In this document: positions 27,201-55,892 of the stretch, piece after piece
Position numbering within the stretch: position 1 is the stretch's first letter
How the letters are laid out: each line of letters opens with the position of its first letter
Assembly (NCBI GenBank): GCA_903813345.2
Contig: CAIIXF020000006.1
Coordinates: 23,007,936-23,071,935, forward strand
Direction of reading: 5' to 3'
DNA from: Owenia fusiformis
Lineage: Eukaryota; Annelida; Polychaeta; Sabellida; Oweniidae
DNA: 64,000 nucleotides
Notes under the pieces: model-generated
Databases searched by the model: none
What the model saw: the letters and a program-made list of their open reading frames with translations, nothing else
What the model was told of the DNA's origin: nothing
Translations under genes and position numbers: made by a program

Positions 27201-27239
27201 GTTTGCCCAAACTTCAAAATCAGAGCAATCTCAAGATGA
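21273..27239 (+). CDS. Cytochrome P450 monooxygenase, clan 2-like, complete
   Basis: Seven exons in phase: 21273-21537 (ATG), 23190-23467, 24355-24552, 25596-25734, 26140-26405, 26584-26705 and 27026-27239 (TGA). They total 1482 bp, or 493 aa, a normal P450 length. An N-terminal hydrophobic anchor (about residues 2-18) and the proline hinge IPGPSGIP indicate a microsomal enzyme. The K-helix ExxR is Glu350-Arg353 (ETLR), PDRF serves as the PERF-like motif, and [10 protein letters not shown] carries the heme-ligand Cys434. The I-helix reads YGAGITTTH (about 291-299). It keeps the AG and the following Thr, but Thr296 replaces the usual acidic residue of AG-x-(D/E)-T. Motif style resembles CYP1/2/17-type enzymes; the exact family and substrate cannot be given. 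Introns hold a 147-bp array, a TTAA MITE and a 49-bp array touching the exon 5 acceptor. Confidence 0.94.
21550..21712. mobile_element. Short inverted-repeat element (CTAGGACTCAAT ends)
   Basis: The left end ctaggactcaatatattg pairs with the right end caatgcattgagtcctag. Inside is 'ccagatctttgcatgagtgc'. The same 'ttaagcc.tggactcaatgcat' family end occurs at 23897, 24046, 40313 and 54838. MITE-like, in P450 intron 1. Confidence 0.65.
21960..22770 (+). repeat. About 147-bp tandem repeat in P450 intron 1
   Basis: Four to five units, each carrying an 'aactcaaaaagtagtggagc gattttgtt' phrase (near 22180, 22330, 22477 and 22623) and a ggccattttgaaaatggcc palindrome. Copies diverge progressively to the right. 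The shared 'ggcggccattttgaa' phrase also occurs in the array at 63150-63680. Confidence 0.8.
23893..24052. mobile_element. piggyBac-like MITE candidate (TTAA flanks)
   Basis: The left end, after TTAA, is AGCCAAGACTCGATGCATTG, then tggctgattcattcc. The right end is ggaatgattcagcacacaatgcattgagtccagggc followed by TTAA. About 160 bp with roughly 36-bp inverted repeats. The TTAA flanks suggest, but do not prove, a piggyBac-type target. It lies in P450 intron 2. Confidence 0.65.
24923..25415. mobile_element. About 495-bp TTAA-flanked MITE, copy 1 (P450 intron 3)
   Basis: It starts TTAA-AGCAGATATGAAATGG and ends CTATTTCAGTTGTGCT-TTAA, so short terminal inverted repeats and TTAA flanks are visible. 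It contains two CACGTG-centred phrases, ggcccccacgtgatctctca and atcacgtgggggccaa, in opposite orientation, plus atgacgtcat. A highly similar copy is at 37851-38367 in a sorting nexin intron. Confidence 0.8.
25834..26127 (+). repeat. 49-bp tandem array abutting a P450 acceptor
   Basis: Six copies (starts 25834, 25883, 25932, 25981, 26030, 26079) of gtcttgaagtgatggtttat, then gatgtcatggattgctatat and ttttcatgt. The last copy runs into the pyrimidine tract and acceptor ttcctgtag (ends 26139) of the exon at 26140-26405. Copies are nearly identical, so expansion is recent. Confidence 0.92.
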
Positions 27240-28359
27240 AAAAATCATTATTAAGTGACACAATCTATATGATATATCACAACTATAAGTCTCTACCATT
27301 TCTGATTTAAGTCTGCTGTCATTGCCACTTTGCCAGGACTATATTTGACAGAGATTGGGTGGTCACGTGATGTCATTTAACAAGAACTGTCGTCTAATTG
27401 TACTTATAGAAGTTCTAGACTGTATAGAGTGTAACATACAATATATATCAATTAATATTCTAGTTCTAGTGCAATTTTATTTTGAAGTGGCTTTTATAAT
27501 TTTTACCTTTTGAGGAAAAATTTTTTGGGGAATTTTTTTCCAAACATGATAAGCCCTTTCAATGATTGATTTCAATTAGAACTTCTCAATGGCACGATAT
27601 AGTGACATGATAATATTTACATATGTTTAAAGTAAAAAGTATTAATGAGATCTAGATGTATTAGGTCTTTTTAATTTTTTGTTAGTTTTGTATTTCACAA
27701 TAGTGTATTATACTATTTTTCACAATAGCAGTAAGCACTGTACTTGCTATTCAGAACTTAAACCAGGACATTATTGGATTTTTTGATAGACTGACCAACT
27801 CCTATTGACAATGTTTTTTCTACAGGGTTCATAAAACACTTATACAGGGTTTAAATGCTTAAATACAGCTGTTTTTATTCTCCAGATACATACATATATA
27901 TATATACATGTATTATATCCTCTTACTGTAAAAAGACAAATTTGATACAAAAAAGTGTTATGTAATGTACAGTATAAAAATAATGTAAAAATAAAAAATC
28001 ATTATAATTGTGTTTTTTGTCAAACCACGTAGAAAAACAGCAACTCCCCTGAGTAGCTAATCCTCTCAAAGAAACGAGGCATTAACATGGAAAATGTCAC
28101 CACCTGCCATTTGTTACAGATGTCAACCGCTCTTACAGACACTGTTCCAGATGCCAAACACCAACCACCACCAAACACCATCCACAAAAGTGGGAGACTA
28201 TAAACAATTTGTCACTACTTATGGTGGTGATGTAAAAAACACTTTTTAGATGAATTTATGTCAAATTAAATATTTCAAGATCGAAACTAGAAATCGGAAA
28301 ATCCACTTTATTCATGAATCTGTATATGTCACAATGTAATATTTCCCAACTGCTCTACC
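27240..28359. other. P450 3' UTR/flank
   Basis: AT-rich, with no exon recognised. It probably includes the P450 3' UTR and contains a TA microsatellite around 27890-27910. A minus-orientation copy of the 'gtggtgaca' dispersed repeat begins at about 28078. Confidence 0.5.
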
Positions 28360-28464
28360 TTTGATTAAATTGGCGGATATTAAAAGACATACGAGTTTTA
28401 ACGGTACAAATGATGAAGACAATACAATATTGAGTTCTAATAGTACAATAACGTCATTTCAAAG

Positions 28465-28622
28465 GGCAATATTAAACAAATATTGGATGATCAGGGGCTG
28501 GATATGGCAGAATACCTATTCGAGAAAAAATATTGGGCGAGGCGGCAGCCGAGCCAAATATTTTTTCGAGGATAGGTATTCTGGCCATATCCAGCTCCGG
28601 ATCATCCAGTATTTGTTTTATT
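28465..28622. repeat. About 140-bp hairpin
   Basis: The arm acaaatattggatgatcagg, ggctggatatggcagaatac, ctattcgag pairs with its reverse complement on the right (ctcgag-like...ccatatccagctccggatcatccagtatttgt). The GC-rich tip is gcgaggcggcagccgagcc. It resembles the tip style of the hairpins at 29090-29150 and 29520-29580 ('ggaccaagggccg'). Confidence 0.75.
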
Positions 28623-29069
28623 ATGCACCTCCCAATGAAAGTGGAGTACTTACAGTTTAGTTGACATTATTTTGACATTTATTTATTTTTTCTTTCAAAA
28701 CTCAGACCGGACTTCCGGCCAGTTTATTCGCTACACTGGACGAAAATATTTGAACCGGGAATTTAATTTTTATTTATTCGAGACGTTCTTGCAGAAGTAT
28801 ATGTAACTTTTGAATGATAAGGGTAATTGTGATTGATTAAGCGCATTTTTTCTTCTATTTTCCGCCAGTTTCAGATGTAAGCTTTAAGTAGTACTCCAGT
28901 TATTAAGAAATAAAACTCTGAAGTGGGAATGTTGCAAAAACATTGAAAAAAATATCCGACCCTTTTTCTCGAAAGGGTCAGATATTAAAAAAATATCCGG
29001 CAGTTTTCAGAAAAGAGCAGAGTATTGCCAAATTACAAGCAACTAAGAACCAATCAGATTTGAGTATTT

Positions 29070-29835
29070 TAATGAGGTGCATAATAAAGTGAAATATTGG
29101 ACCAAGGGCCGCAGGCACAAGGTCCAATATTTCACTATTTTGCCCGCAGAAATGATGTTTTTACTATTATTACCACCGTTAATGACCAGGGCTGAAATAG
29201 CAAATTTGAAATAGAAAATCTTATGCACTGAACGATATCACTTTTCCCGGGAAACATAGCCGGGCGGATAATGTCATTATTGCCCGACTAAAGTCATTAA
29301 CGCCCGACACAATATTGCTCACGTCAATATAGCAATTTAAATGCCTTCTCAACTAGTAATAAAACCCCATGAACAGGCCCTGCAAGGTGGTAATAATATA
29401 GTATAATGGGCCATACTTTGAACTAGTATTCAAGTTATCTTCTGGACAGAAGGCTTTACTAATATCCCAATTGAACTTTGTTCATTCTGATAATAATAGT
29501 ACAATAACGTCATTTCGAAGGGCAATATAGTGAAATATTGGACCAAGGGCTGCGGCCCTTGGTCCAATATTTCACTATTTTGCCCGCAGAAATGACGTTA
29601 TTACTATTATTACCAAGTTAATGCCCAGGGCTGAAATAGCAAATTTGAAATGGAAAATCTTACGCACTGAACGATAGCACTTTTCCCGGGAAACATAGCC
29701 GGGCGGATAATGTCATTATTGCCCGACTAAAGTCATTAATGCCCGACACAATATTGCTCACGTCAATATAGCAATTTAAATGCCTTCTCAACTAGTACTA
29801 AAACCCCTAGAACAGGCCCTGCAAGGTGGTAATAA
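29070..29835. repeat. Two tandemly placed copies of a hairpin-tipped dispersed repeat
   Basis: Copies at about 29085-29400 and 29495-29835 share a hairpin (gtgaaatattggaccaaggg ... ggtccaatatttcac), then 'ttttgcccgcagaaatgac', 'aatgaccagggctgaaatag', 'cttttcccgggaaacatagc' and 'aacaggccctgcaaggtggt'. A third, diverged copy lies at about 32555-32820. Class unknown; the layout suggests an element end that forms a stem. Confidence 0.8.
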
Positions 29836-30667
29836 TTAAGAATACAAAGCATTAACATGCAAAATGTCACCACCTGCCATTTGTTACAGATATTGTACAT
29901 TGTACACATTTGTTACAGACACCAACCACTGGACACTTCGTTGCTGGAAATTACACCTGAAAAAATGCCAAAATGCTTTACAAAATCGCCATCCTGATTA
30001 CACCAACATTTCAAAAGCACCTTAGGAATTTTTTTTGAAATTACACATGCCATCTCTAAAATGCTTTTCATGCACTTTTAACAATGTAGATATTGAGAAT
30101 ATACAGCGGATGTGTACATCTGCAATAAATGTATTCTTTTAGCATCTAAGAGAAGGCGTAACCGAGACTTTTGCCAGGGATGTGAACTTACTTTCAATTT
30201 TGCAATATAATTTGATGACCTATTGCATTTTTGGGTCCCATCCATCATTTCCTGTATTTTCGTTTCTTAGTGACTAGGACTTTTGGAAAAGCGCTTTTGT
30301 AAAACGGCAATCGTGATTACACCTATTTTTCAAACCGGGTTAAAACCTTAGGCGCCTTTCTAAAACGCATGGTGTAATTCCAGCAACTGTCCACAAAAAA
30401 AGTTGAAACAAATACAGAATTTTAAACTGATAAATTATGGCAGTGTTGTGAATTGAAATCTTGGTTTACAGTTTAGGCACACCGATGGTTTGCAAATTGC
30501 AGAGCTGAACACAATAATAATGACAATAATCATTTGGTTTAATAAGAATATATTTCAATTATACTCTATTTCATAGAATTAATTTATTCATTATTACACA
30601 CAATAAATTGAGAATTTAGACACCAATATTATATTATTAATAATGCTTTTAAATGAAAACTGAGATT

Positions 30668-31757
30668 TACGAGGGGTGATCAATAAGTAATGGACGCTTT
30701 TTTACACAGATACTTTTTATTGACCAATCCCTCTGATTTTCATACCAGTGATACATCATTCAATTATCTATCAATTCTGAAGATTTGAAGACAAAATATA
30801 TAATACATGTTGATATATCCTAATTTCCGTGAAGGAGGTACAGGTACCCCGGGACCGACATTTACGTCACATGTTCAGTTTTTAGCCAGTTTGGTAAATT
30901 TGAGTTAGATTTGAACTTTTTATATGCAAGAAGTGCTGTATTGTTTGAAATTTTTTGCTGACTGGTAACACATAAACAGAAAGTATTGTGATGTCAAAGT
31001 GTTGTATGGAAGAGGTTTGCAGGTCAATTTGAGAAAGCATTGTGGAAGAAAGGGGTGGTGAGAGAAGGGAACACCCTACTCCATATGGACAATGCACCTG
31101 CCCACAGATCTCAAAATGTTCAGAAAACAATATCCCTGGACCTCAAAATTGAGCCCTTGGCCAATGCACTATATTGTCCACATCTGCTCACATGTGACTT
31201 GTTTATTTCTATATTACTCATTTCTATAGAGAAAGGACGCAGGTTTATTAACACTGATTAAATAAAACAACTCATGCAACTGTATCTTGCTGCCATGTCA
31301 GAGAATGGATTCAGCCTTGTCTCACAATCTTGAGTTAAGAGGATGAGGAATTGTGTACATGTAGCACTTGATGGAACCTATTTAGAGGGCCCTGTGGAAT
31401 GAATGTGACATAGATACCACATAGTAATGATAAAATATTCAAAATCAACTATGGCATAACAAAATGGGGTATTTCATGACCATAATGGTTTGTTTTGTTC
31501 AGCCTGCATTCAACTGCATTGCATGTTAAACAAGCTAAAATAGCTTTAGAATATGTGACGTAAATGTCGGTCCCGGGGTACCCGTACCTCCTCCACAGAA
31601 ATTAGGATATATCAACATGTATTACATATTTTGTCTTCAAATCTTCAGAATTGATAGATAATTGCATGATGTATCACTGGTATGAAAATCGGAGGGATTG
31701 GTCTATAAAAAGCATCTGTGTAAAAAAGCGTCCATTACTTATTGATCACCCCTCGTA
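30668..31757 (+). mobile_element. Mariner-like element with about 203-bp terminal inverted repeats, defective
   Basis: TA target duplications (30668-30669 and 31756-31757) flank a 1086-bp element with ends CGAGGGGTGATCAATAAGTA and its complement. Inverted repeats of about 203 bp (30670-30872 and 31553-31755) match with few differences. The interior keeps a + strand remnant of a mariner transposase C-terminus: LLHMDNAPAHRS with the catalytic Asp, then a decayed region (CPHLLTCDLF) and further stops downstream. The N-terminal DNA-binding part and first catalytic Asp are absent, so it is an internally deleted, non-autonomous copy. The TIR start closely resembles known mariner ends (recollection of family style). 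Confidence 0.88.
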
Positions 31758-32554
31758 TATTCAATCTTATGAACAAAATGTGCAGATATGTGTACACCAG
31801 AACATACAAAGTTGGCAGTTTCTATTTCATAGAAAAAATCTGAAAAAATATGGGAGCACTCTATGATTTAGTGTAATTTTTGAAAATACAATTCAAACAA
31901 ATTCATTTATTCAACAGAAAAACTCCAAATAAATGGTAGAACTAAAATTCCTTCAGATATAAATTTACATAGATACAGTCTGTATATATAGTGTTATTTC
32001 CCTATATTTTGGTTGCAATGAAAATTACCCAATATAATTTCTTTATACAACATATATACATTTATATAGGATATAAAAATGCTATGAATATTTAAATAAA
32101 ATATATAATTTGAAAGTGTTCTGTGTGGAGCAAATAAACGCACACATGGATTTATATATCACATACATTGTACTTTCACACAACTGTGTACAATGCAACA
32201 TTACCCCCCTCCAACAGAGAATAATGTTCGTCCTCAAGCTTTCAAATCTACGATTAAATATAACATGTATGACCTAGGATAGGTATCAAATAATATCTGA
32301 TATAACTGCACGGTAAATTACAATGAACAACATCCAAGGTAAATAAGAATGTCCCACAAATAAGCAAAATTACTGACACTTATTTTGATCAAATATAATT
32401 CAAATTCTAGTTAAGGAAGAAAGGTCATCGAAGGAGGTCATTGATAGACAATACCAGCTTGGGACTATGGGAAATCACCTCATCTGGTCTACATCTATTG
32501 GAATAAGTGGCACCAATTGAAAGTATTGAGCAGGGACTTTTAAAGCAATATACA

Positions 32555-32820
32555 TATTTCACTATATTGCCCACAGAAATTACCTTATTAGTATTTATAC
32601 CAACGTTAATGACCAGGGCTGAAATAGCAAGAAAATCTTACGCACTGAACGATATATAATTTCCAGGGGAAAATTGTCAGTCGTTAATTGTATTATTGAC
32701 CGGCAATATGGCCCGCCATTATGACGTCAATGACTGCTCAAGTCGATATAGTAAAATAAATGCCTTCTAAACTAGCACTAATACCCCTAGAACAGGCCTG
32801 GTAAGGTGGTAATAATATTA
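32555..32820. repeat. Third, diverged copy of the 29-kb hairpin repeat
   Basis: 'tttcactatattgcccacag', 'cgttaatgaccagggctgaa', 'atcttacgcactgaacgata' and 'aacaggcctggtaaggtggt' follow the order seen at 29130-29400, but the body has drifted and the hairpin tip is lost. Confidence 0.7.
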
Positions 32821-34181
32821 TTATTGTGGCTCAACCTGTAAAATATGCCCCAAAAAGATTGTTGCAACCCGTAGCTTACACCATCAATGGATCATAATAC
32901 CACTGATCTGCTGAATACATGAGAGTTTGAACGATTTCATTCATGCAGGATGACGTAATATGAAAATCCGTCCATCTTGTACAAGTTACAGCTTATTACA
33001 ATTCTTTTTAAAATCAGACTATTTTAGAAGCTGAAATAAACAAGATATCTGTCTATATATGTAATCTAATATATAAATAATGAAATTCATAAATATATTT
33101 CCTTGTTGATGTTTGATTTGTAAGCAGTTCAGTTTCAGGAGTAACGAGCCCACTACATGTAATATAATATACATAATAACACAATTATGAACTCTCTAGA
33201 AAGCCTGTAATGTAAAGTATCATTTCAATTAAATATACATTTACAATATACAGCATATACACATAGTGTATAATATTAGGAACTTTCATTTAAGGCAGAG
33301 TGAACTGATCTGTCAATAAAAGATGGAAAGAATGAACAACAATCAAATTGTCTAAATTAAATTATTTTAAGCAATAGTCTTGACCTGTTGACTAACATAT
33401 TAAGCAATAGTGCTTTCATTGAGCTTTTGGCAATGCTTGGATTAAAACAAGAACTGTACATAATTATGTGAGGTAATACCTCATTCCTGATTCCCAGTGA
33501 TGAGCTAATACTGCAGTACCCACACATACACTCAACTATTAAGGTAATCCAGGTCAACATTTATACTCGTACATGAAGGCTAGCTGTATAAATTGGTCTA
33601 AAATTCACCCAACTCTTCCCACCTTAAGTGTGACTAGGGTCGTGTCATATTTTCAATATAATTTGAAAAATAAGCTACATGGTAGTTGACTTTTTCCATG
33701 ATAACTCATACGTCGAGTGTATTCCAATCCTTTTATATGAAGCTCCGTGATTCCTTTTTACTCAGTAATTTAGAGAATGAACACTGCAATAGATCAGAGC
33801 TTCCATTAGATCCCGAATTTTCTATGTAAATGTACAATACTACATTCCTATATACAGATGCCCTAACAGTCAATCTCATGTAATCCTTAAGACAAGAATG
33901 CTGCATCCCCCTCCCACTGTCTGTCCAAGGCACTACTATACTACTAACTAGCACCTCCCTTCAGTGAAAGACACCAAGGGCTGTATTCCCCCCCCCCCTT
34001 GTTTCCCACTTTCCAAGGCACTATGCTCTGTATTTATGTATAAGCAACCCTCAACAGTCAGGTTGTGCTGTATTTTATTCATGACCATCTCTGCAGTGTT
34101 GTTATGTGCTGTATTTGAATGTAAGGATCTGACAGTCCAGTAAATATGTAATAGCGTTGGGACTCCTAGTTGTATTGCACC
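32821..34181 (-). other. Sorting nexin 3' UTR/flank
   Basis: No coding exon was recognised. On the minus strand an AATAAA lies about 105 bp after the stop codon (34079-34074 as read on minus) and could be the polyadenylation signal. The rest is AT-rich with short C-runs. Confidence 0.5.
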
Positions 34182-51534
<17,353 letters not shown>

Positions 51535-51660
51535 CTTGGATTCTAATCACGTGACTGGCTACATATAAGGAAAGGTCACGACAACTCTTACGCGCGGGAA
51601 ATTTAAAAGTTAAAAACTTTGAAAAATATTTGTCGACCGTAAATCGGATATTTGCATGAA
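51535..51660 (-). promoter_or_regulatory. Putative sorting nexin promoter (E-box, E2F-like site, YY1-like start)
   Basis: Read on minus, TTTCCCGCGC (51601-51592), an E2F-type site, lies about 60 bp upstream of the ATG. A CACGTGA-type E-box lies at 51548-51554. CCAAGATGGCAG spans the start codon and resembles the YY1/Kozak-style motif often found at 5' ends of broadly expressed genes. This is motif reading only. Confidence 0.4.
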
Positions 51661-51929
51661 ACCAACCTGTTACGTACACATCTTGGAAATCGAGTGAAAA
51701 AAGTTGCCGCTTCAAATAGCTTCGGCCTGGATGTTGACTGCACAGTAGTTCTCAAAAAGAGGGACCGGTGTAAAAGAATTTATGGTCCCCCAGGGATTAT
51801 GGTTCCCTTTCTTAAGGGCCCTTCCTGGCCCTGATTGTGTATAGATAATGAGGGAAAGAGTTGTATTTAGGTCACCATATAAATCAGTGGAGAGTAGGAC
51901 CATAATTTGATAGGACCTCTTACTCTTTT

Positions 51930-52350
51930 ACACCGGAATAGCCTGACAACGGTAAAGTCTGATACCGTTGTCACAAATGGCGGACATAACCGTCGCTTCA
52001 ATTAGATTTTCTTGAACTGTATGTTTAATAGAGCACCTAGACTAGATTCCTTTGGAACAACAATCAATCAAAGTGTCTCAATGCTCATTGTACAGTTAAT
52101 AATGTTCTACCATTGAAATAAAGTATTTAATTTAACCATGGGCTTTCAAAATAAGATACAGGACAACGAAAACTGAAATTACCATATGTCGTTGTCTTTC
52201 TAAATTACTCAAATTTAGATTCCGTTGTTATTGACGATATCGGAGACGCTATATTGTAGCGATTCACGACCCAATTTGATCGAAAATGGGATTTCGTCCG
52301 CCATTTGTGACAACGGTATCTGACTTACCGTAGTCAGGCTATTTCGGTGT
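51930..52350. mobile_element. MITE with about 55-bp terminal inverted repeats
   Basis: The left end ACACCGGAATAGCCTGACAA, then ...gataccgttgtcacaaatggcgga (to 51985), pairs with the right end (52296-52350) ...tccgccatttgtgacaacggtatc...ggctatttcggtgt. About 420 bp, no coding capacity, just upstream of the sorting nexin promoter. Confidence 0.8.
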
Positions 52351-55300
52351 GTCTGAAACGTTATTAGTAGAGTTTGTGCAAATACATTAAGGTTAATAAA
52401 TGTTGAAGAAGCGAAGTATATTATGCAGTCCAAGTAAGTCCCATCGTACCATGGGCATCGTGATGGCGTCCCATATCATGGGCTTTCAAGAGAAAGGATG
52501 CGTCTCAGTGTGATTTTGCTCCGATGGTGTATGGGCACGCCCTCTCCCTCTCCCTGAAAAAACATCCAATGGTGTAATCCAGGATAGTATGGACAACATA
52601 ATTACTAAAATGATGAGACGAGTAAATAGAAAACGCGGAACGACGAGAGACGATATCAGTTTCTTTGCTAGTTACGTATAATAACAAAATGATGAGAATG
52701 AGTAAAGATGCGCAAATGGCACCGCTATTATGTAATTTAAAAGGAACAACCTAAATGGGATTCCTTGGTTAAGAAGGAGGAAGTACCAATTGACTGAATT
52801 GAGCTGCCACCATTGAATGCTAGGAATAAAAACACGTATCCCGCGTCTTGTCCAGAATTGTCTCACGTTGCAAAATATTTTCTACGAAATCGCCTAAAAG
52901 GTTTATAGACGACTCTTTTGAGAAGCGAAGTCAAACGAATGCAATGGTACTAAAAGATACGAAATCACTAAAATAACATATTTTCAATGGAACTTTTTGC
53001 AAGAGTCAAAATGGCAAAGCATCAATCTCAATCTGTAGAGTCAAGTTGCCACATTGACAACCATTCAACAAATGACCTTGGGTGAGTTATTGATTATATA
53101 ATGCAGTGCAGTTATATCAATTACTGTGTTCGGCCACACAATGCTTAACCATGTGTGAATTGAATGTAAGATGTCCGATGTCCGGTGCATTTCGGAGATT
53201 GCTTTATTAGATATGTAGTTGGCCTTCCAAGCTTGACAGTACGTAAGTAACATAGAAAAGGAATAAAGAGTGTAGAATGTTTGAATCAAATCCAATGCCA
53301 ATATTTTCCAAACAATTCTAATTTCCTGAAAAAAAATGTGAAAACAGGCCAAAAGGAGAAGATATTAAAACTTTACGATGCAGAAATGTCAGAATCCATT
53401 AGAATTGAAAAAGGGAACGCCCTATCCTCATCCCTCTCCCTCCCTTCAATTTTATTGCTCGGTAACCTTACCTTAACAACGCTTAATATTGACATGGGCT
53501 TTCAACTAGAAAGCCCATGATATTGATAACCTTAAAAATCGAGAGTCATATTGGATCAATTAGAGTCAAAGACAGAACTGTTGGACTTTCCGAAAATAGG
53601 CTTAAGCTTACTAGTAGCATGATATCATCTTGCTCTGTTCCGTCGAACTTCGAAGATATCAGTTTGTACTTGGTAATAGACTAGCAGTGCGAGTAGAAAT
53701 AATCTTATATCATTAAATATTCAAAATTCAGTCAAACTGATGTCATATTTGAAATCTACGTGAAAAAGTACCGCTAGAAATATAGTTTCGAAAATTGTTT
53801 ATCAACTTTAAAAATTAAATTTGTTTTGGAAATGTGACTTCTAGTTCGGGTTGATTCCCCATAGACCCCATGTTACAAAATCACAAAAAGTGAAATATCT
53901 TTTCTTGTATTGGAAAGATAACATTTTCCTTTAATGGACATATTTTCATAACTATAAGATACATAAGGGTAAATAATAAATAAATTGTACCACTAAAACA
54001 GATGTAATGTTAAAGGGAACTTTCTACTATACCCGCCATGTTATCTGACCCGAACGAGCCATCTGGTGGTGAAATTTGTAACTTCCTATTCGCATCTATG
54101 TTATTGCGACTTAACATCTCAACAGAAAGCTAACAAGCTTAGTACCCTCTACGGAGCCTCAGGAGTACATTAATTATAATTACTAGAAAGCTTCTTGGCT
54201 ACAGTCATAACTTATTTCCGAGAAAACGCAAAGAATTGCATAAAACATTTAGAAATGAACTATGTATCTGGAGCATGCTTTTGATAATTTGACCTACTTT
54301 TGCACAATGTAGGTTGTAGAATTATCAAAGTACAACACACAAATTGGAATGTGTTTCTGAGAATCCAGCAGTATCAATTTATATTACAGTCGTCAATGAT
54401 TTTAAGTAAGGTGAACATAAATGTGCAAGCCTATACTATTTGAAGAGAATCACTGCCACGAGAGTTTAATAAACGTGTAATCAAAAAATGAAAAATGTAA
54501 GTAGTCGTAGACGTCATATCAAAAAAGACGGTAGAAGTGTTTTTAGATCCCCATCCTTTGCCAGTTGCAATTTTGAATATACCACTTTACCATTTAACTT
54601 GTTTACAGTGACATAATCGAGCTACTTGATCTCTAGGCGTACGTCAAGATACATTCTATATTTGGGAGTATTTGTAGGACAATCTGGCCCTAACTGATAT
54701 TTGATGACGGCAATAGACAGTTGGGCGTCTCGGTCTGTATTTTCTTATTCATCTGATTCGTCACACCATTCCCTTATTAAAAATAAGTTGGTCAAATCAA
54801 ATTTAAATAAATGACGACAAAACATACAATTATTGAGGATTTAAGCCCTGGACTCAGTGCATCATTCCATTAAAGTCTTTGTTTCCAAATCTTTGCATGA
54901 CCGTGAAGCGGAAACGCAAAGTTTAGGAAACAGAAGGCATTCGATATTAAATTACACTATTTGATGGATTGAATATTGAAAAATTATAGGTATGATGTGA
55001 TAAGTATGTTTTAGTACACTTAAATTGTTTAGTACGTAATCTACACTCCACGCCAAAAGTTTGGCAACCCTACCACCCCCACCCAATAGATCGATTACGT
55101 GTTAAAGCCTCTCTATGTTTGAATTCTTAATTGCATAATCTGCATTTCACTTTTTCAAAGCAATTTTAGATAATGTTTTGACTTCTAACAATTTCTTGAT
55201 ACACTCAGTTCAGTTCATGATTAACTAAAGAACAATTTCTTAATACACTCATTCGAGTTACACCGAGGACTCCGATGCGGGTAATATTTTAATATATGAC

Positions 55301-55892
55301 GTGATTTGGCCAAATTGTTTGGTATTTTCAGAAATAGAACACAACGCCTGCTGAATCCGCATAAAATACAATGCAGGTTTAATATTGCCGCCGGAATTAG
55401 GTATACACCCTTGGTATACGCAGCATGGAGTAACCGTTTTTCCCTAATACCAAACCTTGAATTTCCTCCTAATCTAGAATAGGTGTCAAACTATGAATCA
55501 GGCTGACACAATAATTACCTCACCTTACCTTAGCTTGTATAACAATTGGCAAGTGAGGGGGCGTTTACATCTATGCGAGTTACCTATATTGACACGGTCA
55601 TTACAATCTGAAACTGTCAGAAGCAAATTATTATTCATCGTCAATTATATAAGATAATATGATTGTAATTGTGTCTCATAAGCCTTTGGAGGCTGGCCGT
55701 ATAATTACGGGTGACACTGTAATAAATAAATATAATCTAGACCTCATAAACTCATCTTATTTTCACAGTAGTTTCAACCATTTATCATTTATTGGAAAAT
55801 AACATCGTAATGGAGCATTTGGCCGTTCTCAAAAGCCCTGTCCAATGATGCCCTCTATTTTATAATACTGCAGTTGCAATTTATGCATTGAA
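52351..55892. other. Intergenic DNA without recognised genes
   Basis: No exon series, conserved protein motif or RNA gene was found on either strand. It holds the inverted partner of the 18780 repeat (53775-53915) and one end of the TTTAAGCCCTGGACTC family (54836-54860). It also holds a short block, 'gaagcgaagtcaaacgaatg' (52922), that recurs at about 57232. Confidence 0.5.
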
